Of a stretch of 64,000 bases of DNA, positions 8,574-17,177 are shown piece after piece; the first letter of the stretch is position 1, and every line of letters starts with the position of its first letter. The notes under the pieces are model-generated. The model had not been told where the DNA came from. It did not search any database and saw only the letters and a list, made by a program, of their open reading frames with translations. Source of the DNA: PALSA-612 sp963776375 (GTDB lineage Bacteria > Actinomycetota > Thermoleophilia > Gaiellales > Gaiellaceae); NCBI GenBank assembly GCA_963776375.1, contig CAVZMF010000006.1:124001-188000 (forward strand). Direction: 5' to 3'. The position numbers and the translations under genes were made by a program.

Positions 8574-8970
8574 GGTCGACAGCCTAGACTCCGCCTGTGG
8601 GACTGCGCAGCTGGCTCAAGGTGTCGGAGAGTAGAGCCAATGCCATCCGCGACGAGCCCGCCGCGAAGCCCGGGCTTTGCCCGGGCGTAGCTCGGGCCGC
8701 CGGACACGCGTCGCTGAGAACGGGAAGTGGGCTCATGGGGGAAACCGGCTGTTTCCCCCATGCAATAACGAAACCCCCGGCTGCGGCCACCCGGGGGTTT
8801 CGCTCGGACTGCCTGCTCGCCGACCCGCGGCGAATACCCTGGAGACTCGGCCCTGCGGCCCGGTCGAGTCTCTGAGCCATTCGCGCGTTCTGTCGGCGCG
8901 CCCCCCGCGTTGGGCTATGGACCCTGCAAGGTGATCCGACTGTAGCTGCCATGTCCGGAAAAGTCAAGTA
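8574..8970. other. Divergent intergenic region with inverted repeats
   Basis: About 470 bases separate the acetyl-CoA synthetase-like gene (-) from the HTH-TPR gene (+). At 8581-8590 the decamer AGCCTAGACT gives a -10 box on both strands: TAGGCT for the ligase gene, and TAGACT six bases before a GTG at 8597 on the + strand. The reading frame from 8597 (92 codons) runs through several hairpins and resembles no family I know, so I do not call it a gene. Inverted repeats lie at 8668-8686, 8734-8762 and 8769-8802. Confidence 0.5.
8734..8802. terminator. Two back-to-back 12-bp hairpins, probable terminator
   Basis: CATGGGGGAAAC pairs with GTTTCCCCCATG (8734-8745 with 8751-8762). After CAATAA, CGAAACCCCCGG pairs with CCGGGGGTTTCG (8769-8780 with 8791-8802). 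Both stems are perfect. Neither flanking gene is transcribed into this region, so if these are terminators they end an unannotated transcript starting inside the intergenic space. Confidence 0.5.
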
Positions 8971-8975
8971 GCAAT

Positions 8976-9006
8976 GTGAAGCGGCGATCCGCTACAGTCA
9001 CTTCAC
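8976..9006 (+). promoter_or_regulatory. Promoter of the HTH-TPR gene with inverted repeat
   Basis: GTGAAG at 8976 and CTTCAC at 9001 form an inverted repeat that brackets a -10-like TACAGT at 8993-8998. A regulator bound here would block the promoter, so autoregulation by the downstream XRE-type protein is plausible but inferred. The message would carry a leader of about 40 bases with a GGGAGAGGG purine stretch before ATG 9043. Confidence 0.45.
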
Positions 9007-9042
9007 ACCGTTTCGACCAGGACAGGGAGAGGGTTCGGGGAC

Positions 9043-10396
9043 ATGGAGATCGCAGCGCAGACGACGCCGGAGGCGGCGGAACAGCAGGCCAGAGACGCGT
9101 CCGCGCTCGGCGAGCGCGTGCGGCGGTTGCGTGTCGCGGCCGGCCTCTCCCAGACCGAGCTCGCCGGCGGACGGTTCTCCAAGGAGTACGTGAGCCAGAT
9201 CGAGCGCGGCAAGACCAGGCCGACCTCGGACACGCTCGAGTGGCTCGCAGAGCGGCTCGACGCGGATCCCAACTTCCTCGCCAGCGGCGTCTCGGCCGTC
9301 GACCGGTACCGCTGGGAGGCGGTGCTGGCCAGGGGCGAGGCGCTCGTCGAGCAGCACCGCTACGAGGAGGCCACCCGGGAGTTCGAGACGGCGCTCGTCG
9401 AGGCCCGTGTCCTCGGCGCTCACGACCTCGTCCTCCGCGGACTGGTCGGCCAGGCCTGGGGCCGGCACGAGCTCGGGCGAGGTGCAGGCCGCTGTCGACC
9501 TGCTGCTCGAGGCGCGCGACCTCTCCGAGGGGCCGCGGTTCAGCGACCTCGAGCGGGCCGACGTCCTCTTCCGGCTCGGCGTCTGCCGGTACAAGCTGGC
9601 CAGCATCTCCACCGCGGCGTCGCTGCTCGACGAAGCGCTGCTGCTCGCCGAGCGCTCCGGGCTTCCCTGCGACCGGCTGCGCGTCGAGATACTGCTCTGG
9701 CGCTCTCGCTGCTACCGGCGCCAGCGCGACTACCTCGCCGCGCGGGAGTGCGTTCAGCGTGCGCTCGAGCTCGCCGACGCGCTCCAGCATCCCGTCACGA
9801 TCGCGAACGTCTACTTCCAGGCGTCGCTGGTCGCCGAGCGGGAGGGGCACCTCGGCCTGGCGCGCTCGTATGCCGAGCGGGCGAGGGCCCGGTACGAGGA
9901 GATCTCCGACCGCGTCACCGTCGGCCGTCTCCTGAACAACATCGGCGGTCTCACGCACATGCTCGGCAGGCCCGAGGAGGCGATCGGGTACCTCAAGGAC
10001 TCGCTCCGTGTCCTCCTCGACGAAGGGAGCGACGTCGAGGCCGCACACGTGGTCTGCTCGCTTGCCGAGATCCATCTCGAGACCGGTCGTTTCGACGAAG
10101 CGGAGGGCGAGGCCCGCAAGGCGCTCGAACTGCTCGACGGCCGGGTCGACTATCTCTCCGAGATCGGCACCGCCCAGCTGGTGCTCGGTCGCTCGCTCGT
10201 GGGACAGAATCGCTTGGACGAGGCTCAAGGCTTCCTCCGGGCCGCCGATACGAGCTTCGAGCAGATGGCTTCGGTCAGTCACCGTGCTTCCGCCTGGATC
10301 GCGCTCGGAGATCTCGCCCACCGGCGGGACGACGACCGCGAGGCCGCGCGGCTGTACCGGAAGGCAGCCGAAGCGCTGCAGGACGTTCGTTTCTAA
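9043..10396 (+). CDS. XRE-type HTH regulator with TPR domain, frameshifted
   Basis: Cytoplasmic DNA-binding regulator of about 450 residues after correction. Residues 22-80 are an XRE HTH: LGERVRRLRVAAGLSQTEL, FSKEYVSQIERGKTRPTSDTL, then EWLAERLDADPNFL. The rest is a TPR array, with repeats such as ALVEQHRYEEATREFETAL, RYKLASISTAASLLDEALLL, GRPEEAIGYLKDSLR and GRFDEAEGEARKALELL. One extra G in GGG at 9475-9477 shifts the frame; HELGEVQAAVDLLLEARDL is restored without it. HTH plus TPR is the layout of RRNPP receptors (PlcR, Rgg, NprR), whose TPRs bind short peptides. The next gene encodes a small exported-looking peptide. Confidence 0.85.
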
Positions 10397-10431
10397 CCCC
10401 GCCCCTGGGGCCGACAAGGAGAGGAGTCGCG

Positions 10432-10530
10432 ATGAGCAAGGCGAGGATCTTTTTCATTCTCACCACCGTCGTGCTCGTCGCCGGGCAGTTCGCATTCGTG
10501 CGGCCGTTCGGCATGTTCGACGGGCCGTAG
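10432..10530 (+). CDS. 32-residue exported-looking peptide, candidate pheromone precursor
   Basis: Starts 35 bases after the HTH-TPR stop codon, with AAGGAGAGG 7-8 bases before ATG. The peptide has a positive start (MSKAR), a hydrophobic core (IFFILTTVVLVAG) and a short C-terminal tail QFAFVRPFGMFDGP. It is immediately followed by a strong terminator, so regulator and peptide form a closed two-gene operon. In RRNPP systems the receptor gene is followed by a 20-50 residue pre-peptide whose C-terminal 5-10 residues are the signal. A small membrane peptide of other function is the alternative. No homologue is known to me. Confidence 0.6.
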   Translation: MSKARIFFILTTVVLVAGQFAFVRPFGMFDGP

Positions 10531-10549
10531 ACAGACGTCGGTTACCTCG

Positions 10550-10591
10550 GGGCGAGAGCGGCCTGGCCCCTAGCCGGCGCCGCTCTCGCCC
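10550..10591 (+). terminator. Terminator after the HTH-TPR/peptide operon
   Basis: GGGCGAGAGCGG (10550-10561) pairs perfectly with CCGCTCTCGCCC (10580-10591) around an 18-base loop. It begins 20 bases past the peptide stop codon. No clear T tract follows. Confidence 0.6.
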
Positions 10592-10640
10592 GAACGACAT
10601 CCTCCCCGGGGTCATCAAGACCGGGGCTACACTCGAAGCG

Positions 10641-11528
10641 ATGCACGCACGAAGGCTCGTGGCGGCGCTGGCCGCGTCGGCAGCGCTACTGGCCGCCGGT
10701 GTCGCCGGGACCGGCGCCGCGGTCTCGGCTCCCCGGGTCGCCCAGCTCATGCCCGTGCTCGGGACCGAGGACTACGCGCCCGGGCCGGTCCGCGTCTCCT
10801 TCCTGCTGCTGGACTCGCAGGGCGCCCCGGTGTACCGCAAGGACATTCGGGTTCGCGTCTCGGCCGGCAAGGGCAAGCCTCCGCTGGCCGTGGCCCTCGC
10901 GTCGCTCGAGCCGGTCGGTGTGGCCGGCGCCGACGGCGACGCCGGGGAGATCACCCGCCTCTACGTCGTGCACTTCCGCGTGCCGCGCGCCGGGACGTAC
11001 ACGCTCTCGGCGGACGCGACCGGCGGCAAGCCGATCCGCGCCGTCTGGACGATCGACGTGCGAAAGCACCCGCGCGCTCCCGCGGTCGGCTCGCGTGCGA
11101 TCCCCTCGAAGACGCCGACGATCGCCAGCACGCACGGCGACCTGCGCGCGCTGACGACGAGGACGCCGCCCGACACGAAGCTGCTGCTGTACTCGGTCGC
11201 CGGCTCCCTCGCCGCGCACAAGCCGTTCGTCCTCGTCTTCGCGACACCGAAGTTCTGCGCGAGCAGGACGTGCGGCCCGGTCGTGGACGTGGTCGACGCC
11301 GTTCGCAGGCAGCTCGGCGACAAGAGCGTCCGCTTCATCCACGTCGAGGTCTACAAGGACAACAACCCCGGGCTCGGCTACAACCAGTGGTTCGAGCAGT
11401 GGCATCTGCCGAGCGAGCCGTGGACGTTCCTCGTCGGCCGGGACGGCCGGATCAAAGGGCGCTTCGAGGGCTCCGTCTCGGTTGGCGAGCTCGCCGCCGC
11501 CGTGCGGCAGGACCTGCTCGCGAAGTAG
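10641..11528 (+). CDS. Secreted thioredoxin-fold protein
   Basis: 295 residues with an N-terminal signal segment (RRLVAALAASAALLAAGVAGTGAAVSA). Residues about 35-135 form an Ig-like beta domain (YAPGPVRVSFLLLDSQGAPVY, TYTLSADATGG). The C-terminal domain is thioredoxin-like: HKPFVLVFATPKFCASRTCGP, with a CxxxxC pair where CxxC usually sits, then FIHVEVYKDNN and EPWTFLVGRDGRIKGRFEG, which holds the cis-Pro strand. An extracytoplasmic thiol or electron-transfer role is likely but not shown. TACACT lies 7 bases before ATG. Confidence 0.75.
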   Translation: MHARRLVAALAASAALLAAGVAGTGAAVSAPRVAQLMPVLGTEDYAPGPVRVSFLLLDSQGAPVYRKDIRVRVSAGKGKPPLAVALASLEPVGVAGADGDAGEITRLYVVHFRVPRAGTYTLSADATGGKPIRAVWTIDVRKHPRAPAVGSRAIPSKTPTIASTHGDLRALTTRTPPDTKLLLYSVAGSLAAHKPFVLVFATPKFCASRTCGPVVDVVDAVRRQLGDKSVRFIHVEVYKDNNPGLGYNQWFEQWHLPSEPWTFLVGRDGRIKGRFEGSVSVGELAAAVRQDLLAK

Positions 11529-11558
11529 CCGCTGAGGGGCCGCGCTAACGTTGCGGGC

Positions 11559-12598
11559 GTGGAGGCGAGCGCCGAGCCCGTCAGCCTGACCAGCCTCGCG
11601 GTCGCGGGCGGGTGCGCGGCGAAGTACGCGGCGGGGCGGCTCGAGGAGCTGCTCGCCGGGCTCGTCCCCGCCGACGCGGAGAACCTGCTCGTCGGGCTCG
11701 ATCCGGCCGACGACGCCGCCGTCTACCGGCTCGACGACGAGCGCGCGCTGGTGTTCACCGTCGACTTCTTCCCGCCTGTCGTCGACGATCCGGCGGACTT
11801 CGGCGCGATCGCGGCGACGAACGCGCTCAACGACGTCTATGCCATGGGCGGCCTGCCGCTGCTCGCGCTCTCCGTCGCGGCCTTCCCCGAGGAGCTGCCG
11901 ACCGAGCTGCTGGCGGCGATCATGCGGCGGCGCGGACGAGGCGGTGCGCGCTGCGGGCGCGATTCTCGCCGGCGGGCACACGATCCGCGACGACGAGCCG
12001 AAGTACGGGCTCGCCGTTGTCGGCACGGTCGCGCCGGACGCCGTCTGGCAGAAGTCCACGGCCCGGCCCGGGCGATGCGCTTCTGCTCACGAAGCCGCTC
12101 GGCACCGGGCTCGTGCTGCACGGCCACAAGCGCGGGCTGGTCGGCGACGCGGAGCGCGACGAGGCCGTTCGCTCGATGCGGACGCTGAACGGAGCCGCTG
12201 CCGAGATCCTGAAGACGCTCTCGCCGAGCGCCGTGACGGACGTGACCGGGTTCGGCTTGCTCGGCCATGTGCACGAGACGGCGTCGCGGAGCGGCGTGCG
12301 GATCCGGCTCGACGCCGAGCGGCTGGTTGCGCTTCCCGGCGCGCTCGAGGTGGCCCGCGCGGGCGAGCGCACCGGGGGCGACCGACGCAATCGCGAGTTC
12401 GTCGGCGACCGCGTGTCGGTGGAGGGCGTCGCGGACGAGCTCGTGGCGCTTGCGTTCGATCCCCAGACCTCGGGCGGCCTGCTCGTCGCCATGCCGAAGG
12501 ACCGGGTTGCCGTGCTGAAGGCGGTGTTCGACGACCGCGGCCTGCACCTGACCCGCATCGGTGCCGTCGAGGAAGGAGCCGGCGTTGTCCTCGCCTGA
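11559..12598 (+). CDS. selD: Selenide, water dikinase (selenophosphate synthetase), frameshifted
   Basis: Makes selenophosphate, the selenium donor for selenocysteine and selenouridine. Seen: VAGGCAAKYA, holding the CxxK active-site motif (Cys form, not Sec), GLDPADDAAVYRLD, VFTVDFFPPVVDDPADFGAIAATNALNDVYAMGG (metal and ATP binding), LAGGHTIRDDEPKYGLAVVG, VTDVTGFGLLGH and DPQTSGGLL. Single extra bases near 11928 and 12068 break the frame; the corrected length is 345 residues, normal for SelD. TAACGT lies 7 bases before the GTG start. Presence of selD implies selenium use in this organism. See the DCC-family gene at 36219. Confidence 0.93.
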
Positions 12599-13532
12599 GC
12601 TCAGCGTCGCGTCCGGGCGGGCCGCGCGGCTGCGCGCGATCGCCGTCACCCCGCAGGTCTTCGTGTGGCTCGCGGCTGCGTCGGCGCTCAGTCTCTACCT
12701 GATCCTGATCACGGGCGCGACGGTGCGGCTGACCGCCTCCGGGCTCGGTTGTGACAACTGGCCCGGCTGCCAGGCGGGCCAGCCGTTCCCGGAGACGGGC
12801 TACCACTCGTACATCGAGTTCGGCAACCGGCTCGTCGGCGGGATCACGATCGCGTTCACGCTGATCGCGGCCCTCGCCGCCTGGCGCACGCGCGGCCTCG
12901 AGCGGTCGGCACGCCGGCTGGCGCTGGCCGTCTTCCTCGGCACGCTGGCCCAGGCGCCGCTCGGGTACCTGACCGTCCGCTTCCACCTGAACCCGTATCT
13001 CGTCATCTCGCACTTCCTGCTCTCGGCAATCGTGCTCGCGGGCGCCGTCGTCGTCTTGCTCCAGGCGCTCGGGCTCCGCTACGGCGCGATCGCGCCGCTC
13101 GTGCCGAAGGAGCTGCAGCAGGCAATGACCGTTGCCGCGGTCGCCGCCCTCGTCCTGCTCGTCAGCGGCACGATGGCGACCGCGAGCGGGCCGCATCCGG
13201 GCGATTCCTCGAAGGTGCACAGGCTCTGGAACCTCGACGAGGCGATCTACGTCCACGCCGGCGCAACAGCAGTGTTCGGCGTCTGCTTCGTGTTCGTGCT
13301 CGGCTATCTCGCCTCGCGGCGCGACCGCTCGCCGAAGCTGTTCCTCCTGTCGCTGGGGGTGCTCTCGCTGCTGCTCGTGCAGATGGCGATCGGCGAGACG
13401 CAGTACCGCACGCACCTGCCCTGGTGGCTCGTGCTCGTGCACGTCGCGGTCGCCGGCGCCGTCTGGACCGGAATCGTCGCGCTCGCACGGCTCTTCCGCC
13501 GCCCGCTCGGCTGGTTCGCCCCCGGGGCGTAG
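12585..13532 (+). CDS. ctaA: Haem A synthase (COX15/CtaA)
   Basis: Membrane enzyme that oxidises the haem O methyl group to give haem A for cytochrome c oxidase. About 315 residues with eight predicted helices. VRLTASGLGCDNWPGCQ is the first-half Cys loop, YIEFGNRLVG and HFLLSAIV carry haem His ligands, then SGPHPGDSSKVHRLWNLDEAIYVHAG and a late VLVHVAVAGAVW. I chose TTG 12585 over GTG 12561 because GGAAGGAG at 12571-12578 is well placed for TTG. The start overlaps the selD stop by 14 bases. Confidence 0.88.
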   Translation: MSSPELSVASGRAARLRAIAVTPQVFVWLAAASALSLYLILITGATVRLTASGLGCDNWPGCQAGQPFPETGYHSYIEFGNRLVGGITIAFTLIAALAAWRTRGLERSARRLALAVFLGTLAQAPLGYLTVRFHLNPYLVISHFLLSAIVLAGAVVVLLQALGLRYGAIAPLVPKELQQAMTVAAVAALVLLVSGTMATASGPHPGDSSKVHRLWNLDEAIYVHAGATAVFGVCFVFVLGYLASRRDRSPKLFLLSLGVLSLLLVQMAIGETQYRTHLPWWLVLVHVAVAGAVWTGIVALARLFRRPLGWFAPGA

Positions 13533-13541
13533 ACTGGGCAA

Positions 13542-14429
13542 ATGAGCGAAGAACTCCAGATCGAGCGCCGTGCAGACCTCGAACATCCGGTGTTGATCGC
13601 CGCCTTCCGCGGCTGGAACGACGGGGCGCAGGGTGCGTCGCTCGCCGGCGGCTACCTCGCCAAGATCTGGAACGCCCAGCAGTTCGCCTCGATCGACCCC
13701 GAGGGCTTCTACGACTTCCAGGCCACGCGGCCGATGGTCTCGCTCGTCGACGGGATCACGCGGCGGATCGATTGGCCGGAGAACGACTTCTACAGTGCGA
13801 CGCCTGACGGCCTAGGCCGCGGGGCGCTGCTGCTGCTCGGCGTGGAGCCGAACCTGCGCTGGCGCCGCTTCTCGAGCCTGATCGTCGACCTCGCGCGCGA
13901 GCACGAGGTCGAGCTGGTCGTGACGCTCGGCGCGCTGCTCGCGGACGTGCCGCACACGCGGCCCTCGCCGGTCACCGGCACGGCAACCGATCAGGCGCTC
14001 GTCGACCGGCTCGGCCTACAGGCCTCACGCTACGAGGGCCCGACGGGGATCGTCGGGGTGCTCCACGACGCCTGCAGGGCCGCCGAGCTCCCGTCGGTGA
14101 GCCTGTGGGCGGCCGTGCCGCATTACGTCTCGCTCGCTCCGAGCCCGCGAGCCGCGCTGGCGCTCTGCCGGCGGCTCGGCGACCTCCTCGAGACCCGGAT
14201 CGACACCGACGAGCTCGAGCAGGCGGTCGAGGCGTACACGCAGCGGGTCACCGAGGCGGTGGCGACGGACGAGGAGACCGCCGAGTACGTCCAGGAGCTC
14301 GAGCGACGGGTCGAGATGATCGACGAGGACGACCTGCCGAGCGGCGACTCGCTGGCCGCGGAGCTGACCCGCTTCCTGCGCGAACACGACGAGCAGGATG
14401 GGCCGCCCGACGTCGCCCGCGACCAGTAG
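13542..14429 (+). CDS. PAC2-family (proteasome assembly chaperone-like) protein
   Basis: 295 residues matching the actinobacterial PAC2 family. Seen are LIAAFRGWNDGAQGASLAGGYLAK, FYDFQATRPMV, the VTLGALLADVPHTRPSPVTGTATD core, and GPTGIVGVLHDACRAAELPSVSLWAAVPHYVSLAPSPRAALALCRRL. The C-terminus is an acidic helix. The family resembles archaeal/eukaryotic proteasome-assembly chaperones; its bacterial role is not settled. TAGACT lies 6 bases before ATG, a clean leaderless promoter. The last 32 bases overlap the start of tag. Confidence 0.88.
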   Translation: MSEELQIERRADLEHPVLIAAFRGWNDGAQGASLAGGYLAKIWNAQQFASIDPEGFYDFQATRPMVSLVDGITRRIDWPENDFYSATPDGLGRGALLLLGVEPNLRWRRFSSLIVDLAREHEVELVVTLGALLADVPHTRPSPVTGTATDQALVDRLGLQASRYEGPTGIVGVLHDACRAAELPSVSLWAAVPHYVSLAPSPRAALALCRRLGDLLETRIDTDELEQAVEAYTQRVTEAVATDEETAEYVQELERRVEMIDEDDLPSGDSLAAELTRFLREHDEQDGPPDVARDQ

Positions 14430-15013
14430 CGACGATCTACCCCGCTGCAGCTGGGTCGAGCATCGGCGGCGATCCGCTCTATCTCGCCTACCACGACGAG
14501 GAGTGGGGCGTGCCGTCGCGCGACGACCGCCACCTCTTCGAGCTGCTCGTGCTCGAGGGCGCGCAGGCCGGGCTCTCGTGGTCGACGATCCTGCACAAGC
14601 GCGAGGGCTACCGGCGGGCGTTCGCGGGCTTCGACGCCGAGCAGGTCGCGCGGTTCCGCGACCGGGACGTCGAGCGGCTGCTCGGCGACCCAGGCATCGT
14701 GCGCAACCGGCTCAAGATCACGTCGGCGATCGACAACGCCCGCAGCGTGCTCGCGGTGCGCGAGGAGCATGGCAGCCTCGCCGACTACCTCTGGGACTTC
14801 GTCGGCGGCGAGCCGATCGTCGGGCGGTTCGAGTCCCTCGGCGCAGTTCCGGCCGAGACCGACGAGTCGCGCGCCATGAGCAAGGACATGAAGCGCCGCG
14901 GCTTTCGCTTCGTCGGCCCCACGATCTGCTACGCGTTCATGCAGGCGACCGGAATGGTCAACGACCACGTCGCGGGCTGCTTCCGCTACCGCGAGCTGGG
15001 CGGCTCTCGCTAG
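14398..15013 (+). CDS. tag: DNA-3-methyladenine glycosylase I, frameshifted
   Basis: Removes 3-methyladenine from DNA. RCSWVEH at the N-terminus supplies the zinc Cys; after a one-base break near 14470 the frame continues GDPLYLAYHDEEWGVP, HLFELLVLEGAQAGLSWSTILHKR, GIVRNRLKI, RGFRFVGPTICYAFMQATGMVNDHVAGCF. The last stretch gives the zinc His and Cys. The corrected length is 204 residues. ATG 14398 lies inside the PAC2 gene and is the only reasonable start before the Cys motif. The stop overlaps that of the convergent FMN-binding protein by 4 bases. Confidence 0.9.
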
Positions 15014-15495
15014 GACGCTTTGCTCTGATCCCAGGCGAGCCAGCGCTGCGGTTCGATGACCACGACTGTGCGGCCCTCGAACCAGAGCGCCTCCTCGAAC
15101 TCGGGCGGCACGGCGCCGAGGTAGCGCATCTCCATCTTCTCGGTCACCTCGCGAACGAGCGGCCCTTCGTCGACCAGCTCGGCGAGCCCGAAGCAGACCA
15201 CGGAGCGCGGCGTCTTCGTCGGGTCCTCGACGCGCGGGTCGACGTCGACGCACATCGTCACGTGCGGGTCGCGGCGCAGGTTGGCGAGGTGGCGGCGGCT
15301 GTTGCCGAGCGAGAGCAGGAAGCGTCCGCCCTCCCAGACGTACCAGATCGGCGTCACGTGGGGCCAGCCGTCGCCGCGCTGGGTGGCCATGCGCGCGACG
15401 AGCTTGCGGGAAAGGAACTCCTCGCGCTCCTCCGGCGTCAGCGCGTTCCGCCTCGTGGCCGTGGTCAGGTCGAGGAGCTCGCTCCGGTCGCCCAC
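15010..15495 (-). CDS. Pyridoxamine 5'-phosphate oxidase-like FMN/F420-binding protein
   Basis: 161 residues with the split-barrel fold: EEREEFLSRKLVARMATQR, WPHVTPIWYVWEGGRFLLS, NSRRHLANLRRDPHVTMCVD, GLAELVDE, and LWFEGRTVVVIEPQRWLAWD. Members bind FMN, F420 or haem and reduce varied substrates, so the reaction is unknown. TAGAGT lies 7 bases before the GTG start. Confidence 0.8.
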   Translation of the reverse strand: MGDRSELLDLTTATRRNALTPEEREEFLSRKLVARMATQRGDGWPHVTPIWYVWEGGRFLLSLGNSRRHLANLRRDPHVTMCVDVDPRVEDPTKTPRSVVCFGLAELVDEGPLVREVTEKMEMRYLGAVPPEFEEALWFEGRTVVVIEPQRWLAWDQSKAS

Positions 15496-15516
15496 GCCCG
15501 GGACTCTACGACGGCG

Positions 15517-17170
15517 CTATCCGAACGTAAAGGCGTACGCGGACAGCCCGGGCGTGAAGCGGAGATCGAGGCGCCCGTCCTGGTCGGTGGCCCTGGTCGA
15601 CGAGCGTGTACAGCCGGTCCTGTGTCACGTGCACGCGCCGCTGCCGCCGGCCGTTCAGGTAGACATCGACGTAGCCGGTGCCCCCGAGGACGAGGTGCAC
15701 CTTGCGGGCGTAGAACTGGAGAGCGAGCCTCGCCTCTCGCCCGGCGACGATGCGCTGGCCCTGCACGTCCCAGTAGCCGCCGTAAGCCAGCTGGCTCTGG
15801 TCGAGCACGAAGGGCAGCGTGTACTTCGACATGCCCTTCCGGATCGGTGAGCCCGCGTAGCTCTCGAGGCGGTCGGTGCCGAGGTAGGACTCCGGCGTGA
15901 GCGGATAGTCGGGTGTGTGGTCGGCGAGGTGCAGCGCCTTCGGCAGCGACGCGTCGCGCTCGGCCAGCAGCGAGCGGATCGCGTTCTCCGTCTTCGAATA
16001 GTCGCCCTCGCCGAACTTGGCCTCGCGGATGTGCCCACGCGCGTCGATCAGGTACTCGGCCGGCCAGTACTGGTTGCCGTAGGCGTTCCAGGTCGCGTAC
16101 TCGTTGTCGATCGCGACCGGATAGCGGACGCCGTACTCCTTGATCGCCTCGCGCACGTTGGAGATGTCGTGCTCGAACGCGAACTCCGGCGTGTGCACTC
16201 CGACGATGACGAAGCCGTCCTTCGCGTACGTTCGGTACCAGCTCTCGAGGTAGGGGAGCGTGCGCAGGCAGTTGATGCAGGAGTAGGTCCAGAAGTCGAC
16301 GAGCACGACCTTGCCGCGGAGCTTCTGCAGGGTCAGCGGGCGATCGCCGGGCGTATTCAGCCAGGTCTGGTTGCCGGTGAAGTTCGGCGCCGAGCCGTAG
16401 TCCTTCAGGCCGCTCAGCGTGCGCATGTGCGCGATCGGCGTCTTGTCCGTGACGTTCTTCGTCCGCGCATACGACCGCTTGCCGGCGGCACTGCCTTCTG
16501 TCTGATCCTGGATCGCCTGCGTGTAGTTGGGGAACCACGTCTGGAGCTTCCGGTCCAGGTCGAACACGAGTGCGAGGGCGGAGGCTGCGAGGACGACGCC
16601 GAACGCGATGCGGAGCTGCTCGACGTGCGTGCGGAGCCTGCGTGCGAAGCGTTGGCCGCTGAGGGCGACCGCCAGCAACACCGTGCAGGCGCCGGCGGTG
16701 TAGGCGACGGCGATGCCGATCGTCTTGAAGCCGAAGTCGTGGGCCGCGGCGGAACTGGTCACGAATGCGATCGCGGGCCCGCCGCAGGGGACGAACACGA
16801 ACCCGAGCGCGCAGCCGAGCAGGAAGCCGCCGCCGAGGTCGCCGGACGGGCGGCGCGAGAGCCGGGCGAGCGGCCGCTCGATCCAGACGCCGACCTGCGG
16901 GAAGAGCAGCGTCGCCGCGAGCAGGAAGAGCAGGCCGATCGAGATGTTGCGGAGCAGGTCGTCCGGCAGCCCGAGCGCGTCGAGCAGCCAGGCCGCGAAC
17001 AGGATCGAGACGAGGAAGCAGGTCGCGAGGCCGGCGATGATCGCGTACGGCCGGCGGCGGTTCTCGCCCACGCCGCCGCCGAGCACGATCGGCAGCACCG
17101 GCAAGACGCACGGCGAGATCGCGGTAATCAGCCCCGCGACGAAGGCAAGCGGGATCGCGACGACGACCAT
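15517..17170 (-). CDS. dipZ: DipZ-like CcdA-thioredoxin fusion protein
   Basis: Carries electrons from the cytoplasm to the outside of the membrane for disulfide reduction. Residues 1-205 are a CcdA-type membrane domain with about six helices; the redox pair is in TAISPCVLPVLP and VFVPCGGPA. Then comes a thioredoxin-like domain with VVLVDFWTYSCINCLRTLPYL and WPAEYLIDARGHI, and a beta-rich C-terminal domain (YGGYWDVQGQRIVAG, GGTGYVDVYLNG). This three-part order is that of mycobacterial DipZ. An extra G near 15587 breaks the last 25 codons; corrected, it ends LSAYAFTFG at the stop at 15517, giving 550 residues. Confidence 0.87.
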
Positions 17171-17177
17171 TCGACCG

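Noticed and set aside
6645..8690. Open frame of 681 codons on the + strand opposite the acetyl-CoA synthetase-like gene
   Set aside because: It is antisense to a well-conserved enzyme and its composition (Arg, Gly, Asp, Val rich) is typical of a high-GC shadow frame.
9470..9485. Programmed frameshift in the HTH-TPR gene
   Set aside because: There is no slippery heptamer or downstream pseudoknot, and about fifteen other genes in the window have the same one-base defect.
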